Source of the DNA: Nostoc desertorum CM1-VF14
Lineage (GTDB): Bacteria > Cyanobacteriota > Cyanobacteriia > Cyanobacteriales > Nostocaceae
NCBI GenBank assembly: GCA_019359245.1
Contig: JAHHHR010000004.1
Span: 186,001 to 250,000, forward strand
DNA length: 64,000 bases
Direction of reading: 5' to 3'
The notes below the pieces were generated by a model. It worked only from the letters and a program-made list of their open reading frames with translations. It ran no database searches and was not told where the DNA came from. Positions 19,203 through 27,336 of the stretch are shown one piece after another (within the stretch, counting starts at the first letter, position 1; the number at the start of each line of letters is the position of its first letter). The position numbers were made by a program, and so were the translations under genes.

Positions 19203-19374
19203 ATAAATGCTGTGTATATGAGAATTTTATTTCTGAGAGAGATGGAAAATAATTATAACCAGTTTGCTAAGAATGAAGGATATTTTCGGAAAATAAAAGT
19301 TTCGTAATCTATCTTTAGACGTGTTTTTTGCACCTCTCAAACTTCATTGCTTGTGACAGTTACGTAAATCCTGA

Positions 19375-22296
19375 CTAAGAATCATTACCAACTAACGGTA
19401 AAAGTAGACGGCTAACTACCCGATTATCTGGTAATTGATAGAAATTCAACTCTCCTCCTAGTTCCTGCATGAGGTTTTGGCAGATTAGCAGATGTAAACT
19501 TGGCGGTTGGTCGAGGTTAGAGGAAGCAAGCACATCTTTGGATGTATTATCATGTAGCTCTGTTAATAGCTGTGGTTCGATCGCACCGTTGTATGTAATC
19601 GACAGTTCTAGCGATATCTGATGAGCAGCCCCTAACTTTGCAGAAGAATGCTTTGCATCTGAGGGTTTTGACGGATCTAAACGACGGCACCAAATATCAA
19701 TCCTGCCGCCGCTTTGAGAAGAGTTACAGGCATTGATCAATAATTCATGGATAACTAACTCAATTTTGACAATATCACCTGCGATCGCCATTGAAGATTG
19801 AGCGTTTGAGCTAGGAACACCTCTAGCGAGGGAAGAATTATTTGGCGATTGCTCATCAATCTGTTGTCCTAAACCATGTACACCAATCCACAACTTTTGT
19901 TGTTTAAGCAAATTTTCAATGCGTTCGAGCGATCGCTTCAGTAAACTGGCTATGGGCATAGTTTCCCAACTCATATGTAGCTGCCAATGCTCAAGTTTGA
20001 GCATTCCACTCATGGAGGCAGCTGTATGGTCTAGCTGCCGCAGCAATAGTTGGTAGCGCATCTGAGTGAGTTCATTAGCAGGAATACCCAAATCATGTAT
20101 TTGTTTAAGAGATAGCGCTGTTATTCTTTGAATTTCCTCTAATCGACGATGTTTGTACCAATTAAGTTGTCGTAATTCTTCTGTTGTAGACTCTAAAAGT
20201 CGGGTAATTTGCTTTTCACGACGCCACCAGGCTAATTGAGAAATTAGAGTTGTTGTTGCATTGAGGCTTTGTTCTGACCAGCGGCGCTCTTGATAGTCTG
20301 CTAACAACACTACACCCGTAGTTTCATAATCAGCATTGGTACGTAATGCCATTACCAAAATTTGACCTTTATCTGGAACACTCAACCATTTTCGAGTTTC
20401 CGGGGGTAAATTATCGACCTTCAAAGTTAGGTAACTCTCCGTAGCAAGTGCCCACTGAATTAAAGCTTCAGTCTTGATAGGAATAGATGCATCAGAAAAA
20501 ATCCCAAATTGACTATTTTCGACCACTCCAGGGATAATTTCTGCCCAACTTTCACCAAGTGGCCAAGATAGCATTACTGCTAGGGGACAGCCTAAAATTG
20601 ATGCTATTTGTTCGAGTGCTGTACGTTCTAAATGCTTTTTTTCAACTTCGATTTTGCTGTTCTGAGATTGTGTCAGGATGCGTAGGCATTGCTCAAATGC
20701 CTGGGAAGATTTTTGCTGCTGAGTAGTGCGGTTATGTAATTGCCACTGACGAACAATGACACCAATCTGTTGACTGACGGTCCAGAGCAATTCCTTTTCC
20801 ACAGTTGTCCAAGAACGATGGGTTTCGTGAGTGATGACTAAAAGCGCTCCTGGTATATGACCATGAGTGCATTTACAAACAAGTAGCGATCGCACCCCAC
20901 TTTCTAACAACAAGGGACGCCAGCTAAAAAAGCGTAAATCTTCATCTAAGTTCTCAATTTCTACCGCTTGAGTTGAACGTTGCAAAAGCTGTTCATCTAA
21001 TTCTTTGAGAGTATTAAGAGTAAATGCCAACGGTCGGCGATTATGGGGCTGACTTTGGTAAATAATTTGATAATTATTCTGCTCAGAATCATACTGCAAG
21101 AGCAGAAAGCGGGTGGCAGCTAGCCGAGCTAAAACTTTTTTAGCACAGCTGTGTAAAGTTTCCTGAAGGTCATGCTCGCTATAGATACCTTGAGCAACTT
21201 GGCCAGTCAGTTGGGCATCCTCTTGAATCTGTTTGATAGTGCTTTCCATGCTTTCATTGGGTGCAACTAGCGAGATTAAGCCAGCAGCACTTTGGACAAA
21301 ATTTTTGTCTGCCTCCGTCCAGATTCGAGGTTCATTGCTTTCCACCGCCAGAAAACCAAGCAAGTTCTTTTGCCAGATTATCGGAGCCGCCAAGAGCGAT
21401 CGCACCTTCAGCCGTTGCAGTAATTTTGCCGTAAAATGGCTTTTTAAAGAACTGCGTGCATCACCAATTGAGACAATTTGGTTAACTGTCAAAGCATAAT
21501 AAAAATCGCTCAACTCCTGTACCGTCATTCCCGCCGCTTGCTGATTGCTAGAATTACGATCTATTTTCACAAGCTGATTGCTCATCCGACACCAAAAGTA
21601 GCGCCCCTCCCGCTCAAACCAGTAAATATTTGTCCGGTTAGGAGAGACAAATTTATGAGTTGCTTGCACGGTCGCTTCTAGTCTTTGATTCAGGTTAGTG
21701 AGGGTACGTAAATTTTCTAGCAACTCTAATAATGGTTCGTCGGTTCGCTTGGTTTGCTTATGCTGCAAATCCATCTCATTTTGATAAAGCACTGCCCCCA
21801 ATTCGCCTAAAACCATCATCAAACGTGCTTTTGCTTCGCCTGGAAGTAGGTAGCCCCAACGTTCTGAACCCAGTAACAACAAACCCAAGCAACGGTCTTT
21901 ATAGCGGATTGGTAAAATAATTGTTCCTTTAATATGGAATTTTTCTGCCATTTTTCGCCATTCGGCGGCGCGGATTTCAGTTTGCAAATCAGCTACGCCC
22001 AAGGGATGCTGTTCAATCACCACTTGCTCTAACAAATCCCCAGGACTGAGAACAACCCTTTGGCGTAAAAAGCTCGTGTCATGATCAGGTGTGGTGCCCC
22101 CTTTACCGAATAAGATGTGATTCAGGCGATCGTAAAGAGCAATCCAAATCAGTTTGTAGTCAAACTGTTCTTTAAGATAAGAAATAGTGGTTTCAATCAG
22201 AACGTCAACATCTTCTTCTTCTCTGAGGCTCTGGAGGACACGCCCCAATGAGAGGATCTGCTGTTCGGCGGCTATAGGTTTTTGCGGCTGCCCCAT
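19375..22296 (-). CDS. Multi-GAF sensor protein with divergent histidine-kinase-like ATPase
   Basis: 973 residues, soluble. About four GAF-like modules are seen (about 25-170, 190-345, 360-530, 550-700; for example LLAAPIIWQKNLLGFLAVES and SLLVCKCTHGHIPGALLVI). A helical dimerisation region follows (about 710-820), then an HATPase-like end with N-box HELLINACNSSQSGG and LHLLICQNLMQELGG. A canonical H-box (HE-P with phospho-histidine) is not evident in the dimerisation helices, and the G1 box is degraded (ITYNGAIEP in place of DxGxG). It may be a non-autophosphorylating or ATP-binding-only sensor. Divergent from pyrD. Confidence 0.8.
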   Translation of the reverse strand: MGQPQKPIAAEQQILSLGRVLQSLREEEDVDVLIETTISYLKEQFDYKLIWIALYDRLNHILFGKGGTTPDHDTSFLRQRVVLSPGDLLEQVVIEQHPLGVADLQTEIRAAEWRKMAEKFHIKGTIILPIRYKDRCLGLLLLGSERWGYLLPGEAKARLMMVLGELGAVLYQNEMDLQHKQTKRTDEPLLELLENLRTLTNLNQRLEATVQATHKFVSPNRTNIYWFEREGRYFWCRMSNQLVKIDRNSSNQQAAGMTVQELSDFYYALTVNQIVSIGDARSSLKSHFTAKLLQRLKVRSLLAAPIIWQKNLLGFLAVESNEPRIWTEADKNFVQSAAGLISLVAPNESMESTIKQIQEDAQLTGQVAQGIYSEHDLQETLHSCAKKVLARLAATRFLLLQYDSEQNNYQIIYQSQPHNRRPLAFTLNTLKELDEQLLQRSTQAVEIENLDEDLRFFSWRPLLLESGVRSLLVCKCTHGHIPGALLVITHETHRSWTTVEKELLWTVSQQIGVIVRQWQLHNRTTQQQKSSQAFEQCLRILTQSQNSKIEVEKKHLERTALEQIASILGCPLAVMLSWPLGESWAEIIPGVVENSQFGIFSDASIPIKTEALIQWALATESYLTLKVDNLPPETRKWLSVPDKGQILVMALRTNADYETTGVVLLADYQERRWSEQSLNATTTLISQLAWWRREKQITRLLESTTEELRQLNWYKHRRLEEIQRITALSLKQIHDLGIPANELTQMRYQLLLRQLDHTAASMSGMLKLEHWQLHMSWETMPIASLLKRSLERIENLLKQQKLWIGVHGLGQQIDEQSPNNSSLARGVPSSNAQSSMAIAGDIVKIELVIHELLINACNSSQSGGRIDIWCRRLDPSKPSDAKHSSAKLGAAHQISLELSITYNGAIEPQLLTELHDNTSKDVLASSNLDQPPSLHLLICQNLMQELGGELNFYQLPDNRVVSRLLLPLVGNDS

Positions 22297-22428
22297 CTGA
22301 TTTATTGGTTTACATAACTTGTAATATATAAGATGCCCAGAAAAGCACCCTAAGTAATAAGCGATCGCGAATTTTGCCCAGACGAGAATATTAAATCACC
22401 GAACTGTAAACATTTATAACTTTATTCC

Positions 22429-22461
22429 AATACCCTTACCCCTAAGTGAGGGTATTTTTTA
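22429..22461 (+). terminator. Intrinsic-terminator-like hairpin in the pyrD leader
   Basis: An 11-bp stem AATACCCTTAC / GTGAGGGTATT with one G-U pair, a 6-nt loop and then six T residues. No gene ends on this strand upstream (the neighbour is divergent), so the hairpin lies in the pyrD 5' leader, 40 bp before ATG. It could act as an attenuator. Confidence 0.6.
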
Positions 22462-22500
22462 TGCAACTATGCCTAAGTGGGTAATTTTCTTGAAAAGCTA

Positions 22501-23661
22501 ATGGATATTTATAAATTTGCCATTCGTCCGCTTTTGTTCAATGTGGTAAAAGCCGATTCAGAGTGGTTACACCAGCAGACGATTCGCAGTTTTAGCTGGC
22601 TATCGCAAACCCCTACTAGTTGGGCAAACCAACGCTTACAAAAATCCTTATGTTTGTATGATTCACGTCTAGAACAAAATTTGTTTGGGCTAAACTTCCC
22701 AAATCCGGTAGGGTTGGCAGCTGGCTTCGATAAGGATGGAGTAGCTGCTAACATTTGGTCTAACCTGGGTTTTGGCTTTGCAGAATTAGGAACTGTAACT
22801 TTTCACGCACAACCAGGAAATCCGCCTCCTCGTTTGTTTCGCTTGCCGTTAGACAAAGCTGCTCTCAATCGGATGGGCTTTAATAATCGCGGTGCAGCAG
22901 CTATGGCGGCACGTTTGACACAGGAAAAGCAGAAGTCAACCCAGTCAATACCCATAGGGATAAATTTGGGTAAATCGAAGGTAACTCCCCTAGAAGCAGC
23001 CGCACAAGATTATCTCGATAGTTTTCGTTTACTCAAGGATTTGGGAGACTATTTTGTTGTTAATGTATCTTCGCCAAATACACCGGGGTTGCGATCGCTC
23101 CAAGATGCTTCTATGCTCAGTGCCATCTTGAATTTATTACAACAAGAAAACACTTCACAAAAGCCAATTTTTGTCAAGATAGCCCCAGATTTATCATGGG
23201 AAGCGATCTCTGACATTATTTCTTTGGCTAAAACCTACCAACTGGCGGGAATTATCGCCACTAATACTACCATCAGCCGTGATGGGCTAAAAACACAGGT
23301 GATTGACCAAACAGGCAAATCACCCCAGGATGAAGCTGGCGGAATTAGCGGTAAACCATTGCGCGATCGCTCCACTGAGGTAATTCGTTTTATTTGGCAG
23401 CAAACCCAAGGACAAATCCCGATTATTGGCGTTGGTGGCATCTTTTCTGCTGAAGATGCTTGGGAGAAAATTACTGCTGGTGCTAGTTTGATCCAGGTTT
23501 ATACAGGCTGGATTTATGAAGGCCCACTGATGGTACGCCAGATTCTAGCAGGTTTGCTTTCCAAACTAGAACAAAGCGGATTAAATTCCATCAACGAAGC
23601 TGTGGGTTTAGAATTCAAAAATCAACGAAGGCAGGAGGCAGAGGGCAGGAGGCAGGAGTAA
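22501..23661 (+). CDS. pyrD: Dihydroorotate dehydrogenase (quinone), class 2
   Basis: About 386 residues. It oxidises dihydroorotate to orotate with a membrane quinone in pyrimidine synthesis. Motifs: N-terminal membrane-association helices ([20 protein letters not shown]), FMN site [26 protein letters not shown], the class 2 catalytic serine in [13 protein letters not shown], and [15 protein letters not shown] with [11 protein letters not shown] 22501 is chosen over GTG 22477. The last residues ([11 protein letters not shown]) are encoded by a GGCAGGAGGCAG repeat that has invaded the 3' end. Confidence 0.95.
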   Translation: MDIYKFAIRPLLFNVVKADSEWLHQQTIRSFSWLSQTPTSWANQRLQKSLCLYDSRLEQNLFGLNFPNPVGLAAGFDKDGVAANIWSNLGFGFAELGTVTFHAQPGNPPPRLFRLPLDKAALNRMGFNNRGAAAMAARLTQEKQKSTQSIPIGINLGKSKVTPLEAAAQDYLDSFRLLKDLGDYFVVNVSSPNTPGLRSLQDASMLSAILNLLQQENTSQKPIFVKIAPDLSWEAISDIISLAKTYQLAGIIATNTTISRDGLKTQVIDQTGKSPQDEAGGISGKPLRDRSTEVIRFIWQQTQGQIPIIGVGGIFSAEDAWEKITAGASLIQVYTGWIYEGPLMVRQILAGLLSKLEQSGLNSINEAVGLEFKNQRRQEAEGRRQE

Positions 23662-23795
23662 GACTGGTCAAACTCTATAGGAATGCTGCAACCAGAGGGA
23701 GCAAGGGTTTAAGACAACAGCACTGAACAAGAGTCCAGGGCTGGCAAATCATCCTGGGCCGAATAAAGGGATGATTTCTACTCCTGCCTCCTGCC
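23644..23795. repeat. 17-bp perfect inverted repeat of a GGCAGGAG-type sequence
   Basis: GGCAGGAGGCAGGAGTA at 23644-23660 and its exact complement at 23779-23795 bracket 118 bp between the convergent genes. The left arm overlaps the pyrD stop codon and the right arm ends 11 bp from the next gene's stop. Similar purine/pyrimidine repeats occur at 54937-54990, about 60030-60075 and 63095-63115. Confidence 0.8.
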
Positions 23796-23806
23796 TCCTG
23801 CCTCCT

Positions 23807-24544
23807 TCAACCTTCTTCCTCTACTGGGAAAAACTCCTTAGTTTTTTCCGAGTATGACCAGGCAATACCATCAGGGTCTTTGCTGCGGCTCCACTCAGGA
23901 AATTCTGGATCATTTCGTCGTTTATAAACCGTGCTGGAATAGACATTTAGCCGTTTGGCAAGTTCAGATTGAATCAAAGAGCCAAAAATTAACTGTTTTT
24001 CCAGCGATCGTTTAGCTGACTCATGGGTTGGCTCTGGTGGTGATTCGGTTTCTGGTTCTTCCTCCTGTGGGGTTGGTGCAGGTGGTGCAGGTGGTGCTAG
24101 GAGCGATCGCGCAGTTTTAGTAACTGGTTGAGTAGGAAGTTCTTTAACAGGCTCACTACTATCAAGAATATTACCGAGAATGCTGGCAGTTATAAAGTAA
24201 TAAGACTGCCCCGCATCTTCGGAGTTCACTATACTAGCGCCAAATTCTGAGGCTTTACTATCCAAGTAGCGTTTTGCCGTCGTTCCAGGAAAATTGCCCC
24301 TCATTGCCAAGTCCATTGGCGTAAGTCTGCCTTGATTTTCCCGAACCAACTGATGAAAAATTGGGTTAACTCGATGAGTCCACTGTTGCCATTGATATTC
24401 CTGCCAAAGCTTGAAGCCAATTACCAGAACAATTAGTGCCAGTAAAAATCTCCAAGTGGTAACTAGGAAAATAATCAAGAACGAGATGGGCAAAAGTAGA
24501 ACGAGAAAAGCCTTGCCGTTATCTTCTATGGGTTTCTCACTCAT
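23807..24544 (-). CDS. Membrane-anchored hypothetical protein with C-terminal HTH-like region
   Basis: About 245 residues. Two close hydrophobic segments (LVLLLPISFLIIFLV and FLLALIVLVIGFKLW) form a hairpin anchor. A soluble part follows with LTPMDLAMRGNFPGTTAKRY, which looks like a winged-helix motif, a Pro/Glu-rich linker (APPAPPAPTPQEEEPETE) and a C-terminal stretch LIQSELAKRLNVYSSTVYKR that resembles a helix-turn-helix, with EWSRSKDPDGIAW after it. The function is unknown; a membrane-tethered DNA-binding protein is one reading. ATG 24544 is preferred over TTG 24559. Confidence 0.7.
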   Translation of the reverse strand: MSEKPIEDNGKAFLVLLLPISFLIIFLVTTWRFLLALIVLVIGFKLWQEYQWQQWTHRVNPIFHQLVRENQGRLTPMDLAMRGNFPGTTAKRYLDSKASEFGASIVNSEDAGQSYYFITASILGNILDSSEPVKELPTQPVTKTARSLLAPPAPPAPTPQEEEPETESPPEPTHESAKRSLEKQLIFGSLIQSELAKRLNVYSSTVYKRRNDPEFPEWSRSKDPDGIAWSYSEKTKEFFPVEEEG

Positions 24545-24891
24545 GCCGATTTTTGCCAAGTGAATTTTGGGAAATAATACTATCTATATTGGCAAAAATT
24601 AGGACACTTTTTTGTATCTTTTGGCAAAGTTGCGGCAAAGTTGCCGGCAAAAACTTTCCTTAGTGAGTGTTATAACCTTTTGAATCTGCAACTTATTTAA
24701 GATTGGGCTGCGATGCCTACGGCGGTAAACTACGCGCAAAAGTTTTTTACCAGAGAAAACCAGAGGGTTTTGATGAGAGCGATCGCAATACATCTCAGAT
24801 AATATCCCCCCGAAATTCTGGCCGACGGCTTGCTTATGCCGCTCAGACTTCTCTTTCCAAAGCAGTAATTCTAAATTAGCTTGCCAGACCC

Positions 24892-24920
24892 TTGACAACT
24901 GATAATACATATACTACATT
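24892..24920 (+). promoter_or_regulatory. Sigma70-type promoter before the tRNA-like array
   Basis: A perfect -35 TTGACA (24892-24897), 17-bp spacer and -10 TACATT (24915-24920, 4 of 6 matches). A start near 24927 would give a 36-nt leader before the first tRNA-like unit. It is the only strong promoter I see before the three units and rsr. Confidence 0.55.
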
Positions 24921-24962
24921 AATAATACAAGTCAACTTTCATTAGGGAGTTAGCTTTCACCA

Positions 24963-25058
24963 GTAGCGGATAGCTCAAATAGCAGAGTGCCTACCTTGCA
25001 CGGAAGGGCCAACGTATTGAGGGTTATGGCATATAACTAAAAATCCTACTTCGCTACA
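24963..25058 (+). ncRNA. tRNA-like Y RNA unit A (degenerate)
   Basis: The 5' strand GTAGCGGA pairs with TTCGCTAC over 8 bp including one G-U. A D-arm (GCTC AAATAGCA GAGT) follows, preceded by TA as in tRNA positions 8-9. The Y-like core reads ACCTTGCACGGAAGGGCC, AACGTATTGAGGGTTAT and is closed by TGCC/GGCA. The T arm is not recognisable, so this copy may be decayed or fold differently. It is 31 bp before unit B. Confidence 0.6.
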
Positions 25059-25089
25059 GCAAATTGAGTGCTGAGTTTTAAATTGTCAT

Positions 25090-25217
25090 GTGGTGGGTAG
25101 CCAAGTGGTAAGGCGCTTAATATCCTTATTCACCCCTTGCCTGCAAAGGCCGACGAATTGAGGGTTATCGTAGAAAAAACGAGCATTCGCGGGTTCAAAT
25201 CCCGCCCCACTACACCA
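25090..25217 (+). ncRNA. tRNA-like Y RNA unit B with encoded CCA
   Basis: Acceptor GTGGTGGG pairs with CCCACTAC (8 bp, one G-U; first pair G-1:C73), then A and CCA at 25215-25217. The D arm is GCC AAGTGGTAA GGC, the T arm is perfect (GCGGG TTCAAAT CCCGC). A 4-bp stem GCTT/GAGC stands where the anticodon stem should be and encloses the Y-like core: ATCCTTATTC, CCTTGCCTGCAAAGG and CCGACGAATTGAGGGTTATC. There is no anticodon loop, so it cannot decode. Expected role: a Y RNA bound by the adjacent Ro60 protein. Confidence 0.8.
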
Positions 25218-25272
25218 AAATCAATGCTGTTAGAAGTTTTAAATATTTAACTCCTAACTCCTAACTTTTTAT

Positions 25273-25401
25273 GTGGCAGGTAGCTCAGTTTGGTAGAGCG
25301 CCGAAAAACATCCTTGTTCACACCTTGCCTGAAAAGGCCGACGAATTAAGGTTATCGCCTGTTAAGCCGGATGTCGCAGGTTCAAATCCTGCTCTGCCAC
25401 C
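25273..25401 (+). ncRNA. tRNA-like Y RNA unit C
   Basis: Acceptor GTGGCAGG pairs with TCTGCCAC (8 bp, one G-U, G-1:C73 present); D arm GCTC AGTTTGGTA GAGC; perfect T arm GCAGG TTCAAAT CCTGC. The anticodon arm is opened: CCG on the 5' side, then the core ATCCTTGTTC, CCTTGCCTGAAAAGG, CCGACGAATTAAGGTTATC, then GCCTGTTAAGCCGG. The scaffold has the GTGG...CCAC ends of tRNA-His. No CCA is encoded. It ends 36 bp before the rsr start codon. Confidence 0.8.
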
Positions 25402-25410
25402 TTTCATTTT

Positions 25411-25430
25411 TGCCTGCAAGGGCCGGGAGA
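25411..25430 (+). other. Y-core fragment over the rsr ribosome-binding site
   Basis: TGCCTGCAAGGGCCGGGAGA repeats most of the apical part of the Y core (unit B has TGCCTGCAAAGGCCGACGA) and includes the GGGAG that serves as Shine-Dalgarno, 7 nt before ATG 25438. Binding of Ro60 here could feed back on its own translation. Confidence 0.5.
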
Positions 25431-25437
25431 TGAAGCC

Positions 25438-27039
25438 ATGAATTACAACTTCTTTATTAACAAGAAAACTACAACACCACAAAATCAGCCTATCCCCGGA
25501 CGGGAAGCAGAGATGATTCAGGGACGTTCCGGCGGCTTTATGTTTGATGCTGGCATTTGGAAGATGCTGCGTCGCTGTCTTTTGGTTGGCACAGCAAAAA
25601 GCACTTACTACGCTGGTAAACAGGAATTAACTGAAGATTTTGTGGCAGTTGTCAGACAAGCTGTTGCTGAAAATCCCGGTCGTGTAGCGGAAGAAATTTT
25701 GTATGCTAGCGATGGACGCGCCATCAATAACAGTGCGCCTATCTTAGCTTTGGTGTTGCTGTCGATGGGTGAAACACCAGAAGCAAAACAAGCGTTTGGT
25801 GAAATCTTCCCGAAAGTTGTCCGCATTGGTAGCCACTTCTACGAATGGTTGAACTACACCAAATCTCTGCGGGGATTTGGCAAAGTAGTGCGGGAAGCTG
25901 GTAAAACTTGGCTCTCAAGGGAAGATGTCAAGGGTTTAGCTTATCAACTATTGAAATATCAACAGCGTCAAGGCTTTTCCCACCGAGATGCATTGCGGTT
26001 GTTCCATGTCAAACCGCCTACAGAAAATCACCGTCAACTATTTGAGTGGGTAGTTAGAGGCTGGGAAGAATTGCCAGCAGACATTCCCTCAGAGGCATTG
26101 GCGCAGATTTGGTGGTATGAGTGGCTCAAGCGAAATCCCACCCAAACCCATGAAGCTATTTCCCAAGGACGTTTAACCCATGAAATGGCTGCACCTGTAG
26201 GCAAAATGGACAAGCTTGCTTGGCAGCTGCTATTTCAGGAAATGCCAATAGGGGCAATGCTGCGTAACTTGGGTTCTTTAACTGAACTGGGTGTATTACG
26301 AGCTGATGAAAGTGCCAACTTGCTGCAAGTGGAAGTAGTTCTTAATCGCAGAGAACATCTGCGTAAAGGTCGCATCCATCCGATTGATGTTTTGAAAGCA
26401 CTCAAAACTTATGAATCTGGTGGAACATTAGGACGCAGTAAGAAAACTTGGAACCCAGTCCCTCGGATTGTGGACGTTTTAGAAAAGGCGGTTGACCTGT
26501 CTTTTGATGTTGTGCAACCCACAGGTAAAGTATTCATGCACGCCGTAGACGTTTCTGGTTCTATGGGTAGCTTGGTTGCAGATATGGGGCTAACTTGTTG
26601 TGAAATTGCCACCACAATGGCACTGGTGACAGCAAAAGCAGAGAAAAATTACATGATTCGCGGTTTTGCTACCGAATTCAGGGAATTAGATATTACCGCC
26701 AAAGATAGTTTTAGTTCTGCGGTTCGCAAAGCTAGCAACCAAAACTTTGGTGGAACCGATGCATGTGTAGCTTACGACTGGATGATTAAAAATAACTTTA
26801 AAGCTGATGTAGTCTGCTTTTGGACTGACTCGGAAAGCTGGGCCGGATATAAGCATCCAAGTCAAGCACTGAAGAAGTACCGGAAAAAGGTAAATCCTGA
26901 CGTTAAGGCGGTGTATGCCACCTTGACACCTTACCAAATTACTTTGGTAGATCCTGAAGATTCGCTGTCTTGGGATTTGGCAGGATTCGACCCGGGTACG
27001 CCTCGGATCATCCAGATGCTAGCTACGGGTGAATTGTAG
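25438..27039 (+). CDS. rsr: Ro60 / Rsr protein (TROVE + VWA domains)
   Basis: 533 residues, the usual length of Ro orthologues. The TROVE ring of helical repeats spans about 15-350 (GRSGGFMFDAGIWKMLRR, FLLVGTxxSTYY-type motif at LLVGTAKSTYYAGKQEL, GSHFYEWLNYTKSLRGFGK). The VWA domain (about 360-533) has a complete MIDAS: DVSGSMGS, the Thr in NFGGTDAC and the Asp in FWTDSESWAG. Ro binds misfolded RNAs in its central cavity and Y RNAs on its outside, and in bacteria works with 3' exonucleases such as PNPase in RNA decay and rRNA maturation. Tightly embedded between four tRNA-like Y RNA units, spaced closely enough to share a transcript. Confidence 0.95.
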   Translation: MNYNFFINKKTTTPQNQPIPGREAEMIQGRSGGFMFDAGIWKMLRRCLLVGTAKSTYYAGKQELTEDFVAVVRQAVAENPGRVAEEILYASDGRAINNSAPILALVLLSMGETPEAKQAFGEIFPKVVRIGSHFYEWLNYTKSLRGFGKVVREAGKTWLSREDVKGLAYQLLKYQQRQGFSHRDALRLFHVKPPTENHRQLFEWVVRGWEELPADIPSEALAQIWWYEWLKRNPTQTHEAISQGRLTHEMAAPVGKMDKLAWQLLFQEMPIGAMLRNLGSLTELGVLRADESANLLQVEVVLNRREHLRKGRIHPIDVLKALKTYESGGTLGRSKKTWNPVPRIVDVLEKAVDLSFDVVQPTGKVFMHAVDVSGSMGSLVADMGLTCCEIATTMALVTAKAEKNYMIRGFATEFRELDITAKDSFSSAVRKASNQNFGGTDACVAYDWMIKNNFKADVVCFWTDSESWAGYKHPSQALKKYRKKVNPDVKAVYATLTPYQITLVDPEDSLSWDLAGFDPGTPRIIQMLATGEL

Positions 27040-27087
27040 ATATTGCTGAAGGGTAAAAAATGACAAACTTTATCCTTCATACTTCAT

Positions 27088-27196
27088 GGCGGGTTATCCT
27101 TGTTCGCAACTTGCCTTTCGGGGCCGAAGAATTTAAGGTTATCGGTTACGTCTCCACCATTGTGGGGATTAGCGGGTTCAATCCCCGCACCCGCCT
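27088..27196 (+). ncRNA. tRNA-like Y RNA unit D (core replaces the D arm)
   Basis: A perfect 7-bp acceptor GGCGGGT / ACCCGCC and perfect T arm GCGGG TTCAATC CCCGC. Directly after the 5' acceptor comes the core: ATCCTTGTTCGCAACTTGCC, TTTCGGGGCCGAAGAATTT, AAGGTTATC, so the D arm is missing. A separate 4-bp hairpin CCAC CATT GTGG precedes the T arm in the place of the anticodon/variable arm. It lies 48 bp after the rsr stop and lacks the G-1:C73 pair and CCA. Confidence 0.8.
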
Positions 27197-27336
27197 TTGT
27201 TTGATTTTTATCTTACGCAAAGAAGAAGGCGATTTAATTTTTGAATGGTCGTTTTTCTATTTCAGCGATGGGTAAGAGTAGGGTGTCTTCAATGTGCGCT
27301 CGCATCTGTAAAACTTGTGAGTTGAAATCCTGTTGA

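Noticed and set aside
24599..24910. 103-codon minus-strand ORF upstream of the tRNA-like array
   Set aside because: It contains a dispersed palindromic repeat (GATGCCTACGGCGG) and overlaps the probable promoter of the array; no domain seen.
25090..25401. Ordinary tRNA genes with group I introns
   Set aside because: The inserted cores are only 45-60 nt, share the Y-like motif and leave no functional anticodon loop; no intron catalytic core is present.
27060..27275. 71-codon ORF after rsr
   Set aside because: It runs straight through the tRNA-like unit D, whose paired arms explain the sequence better.
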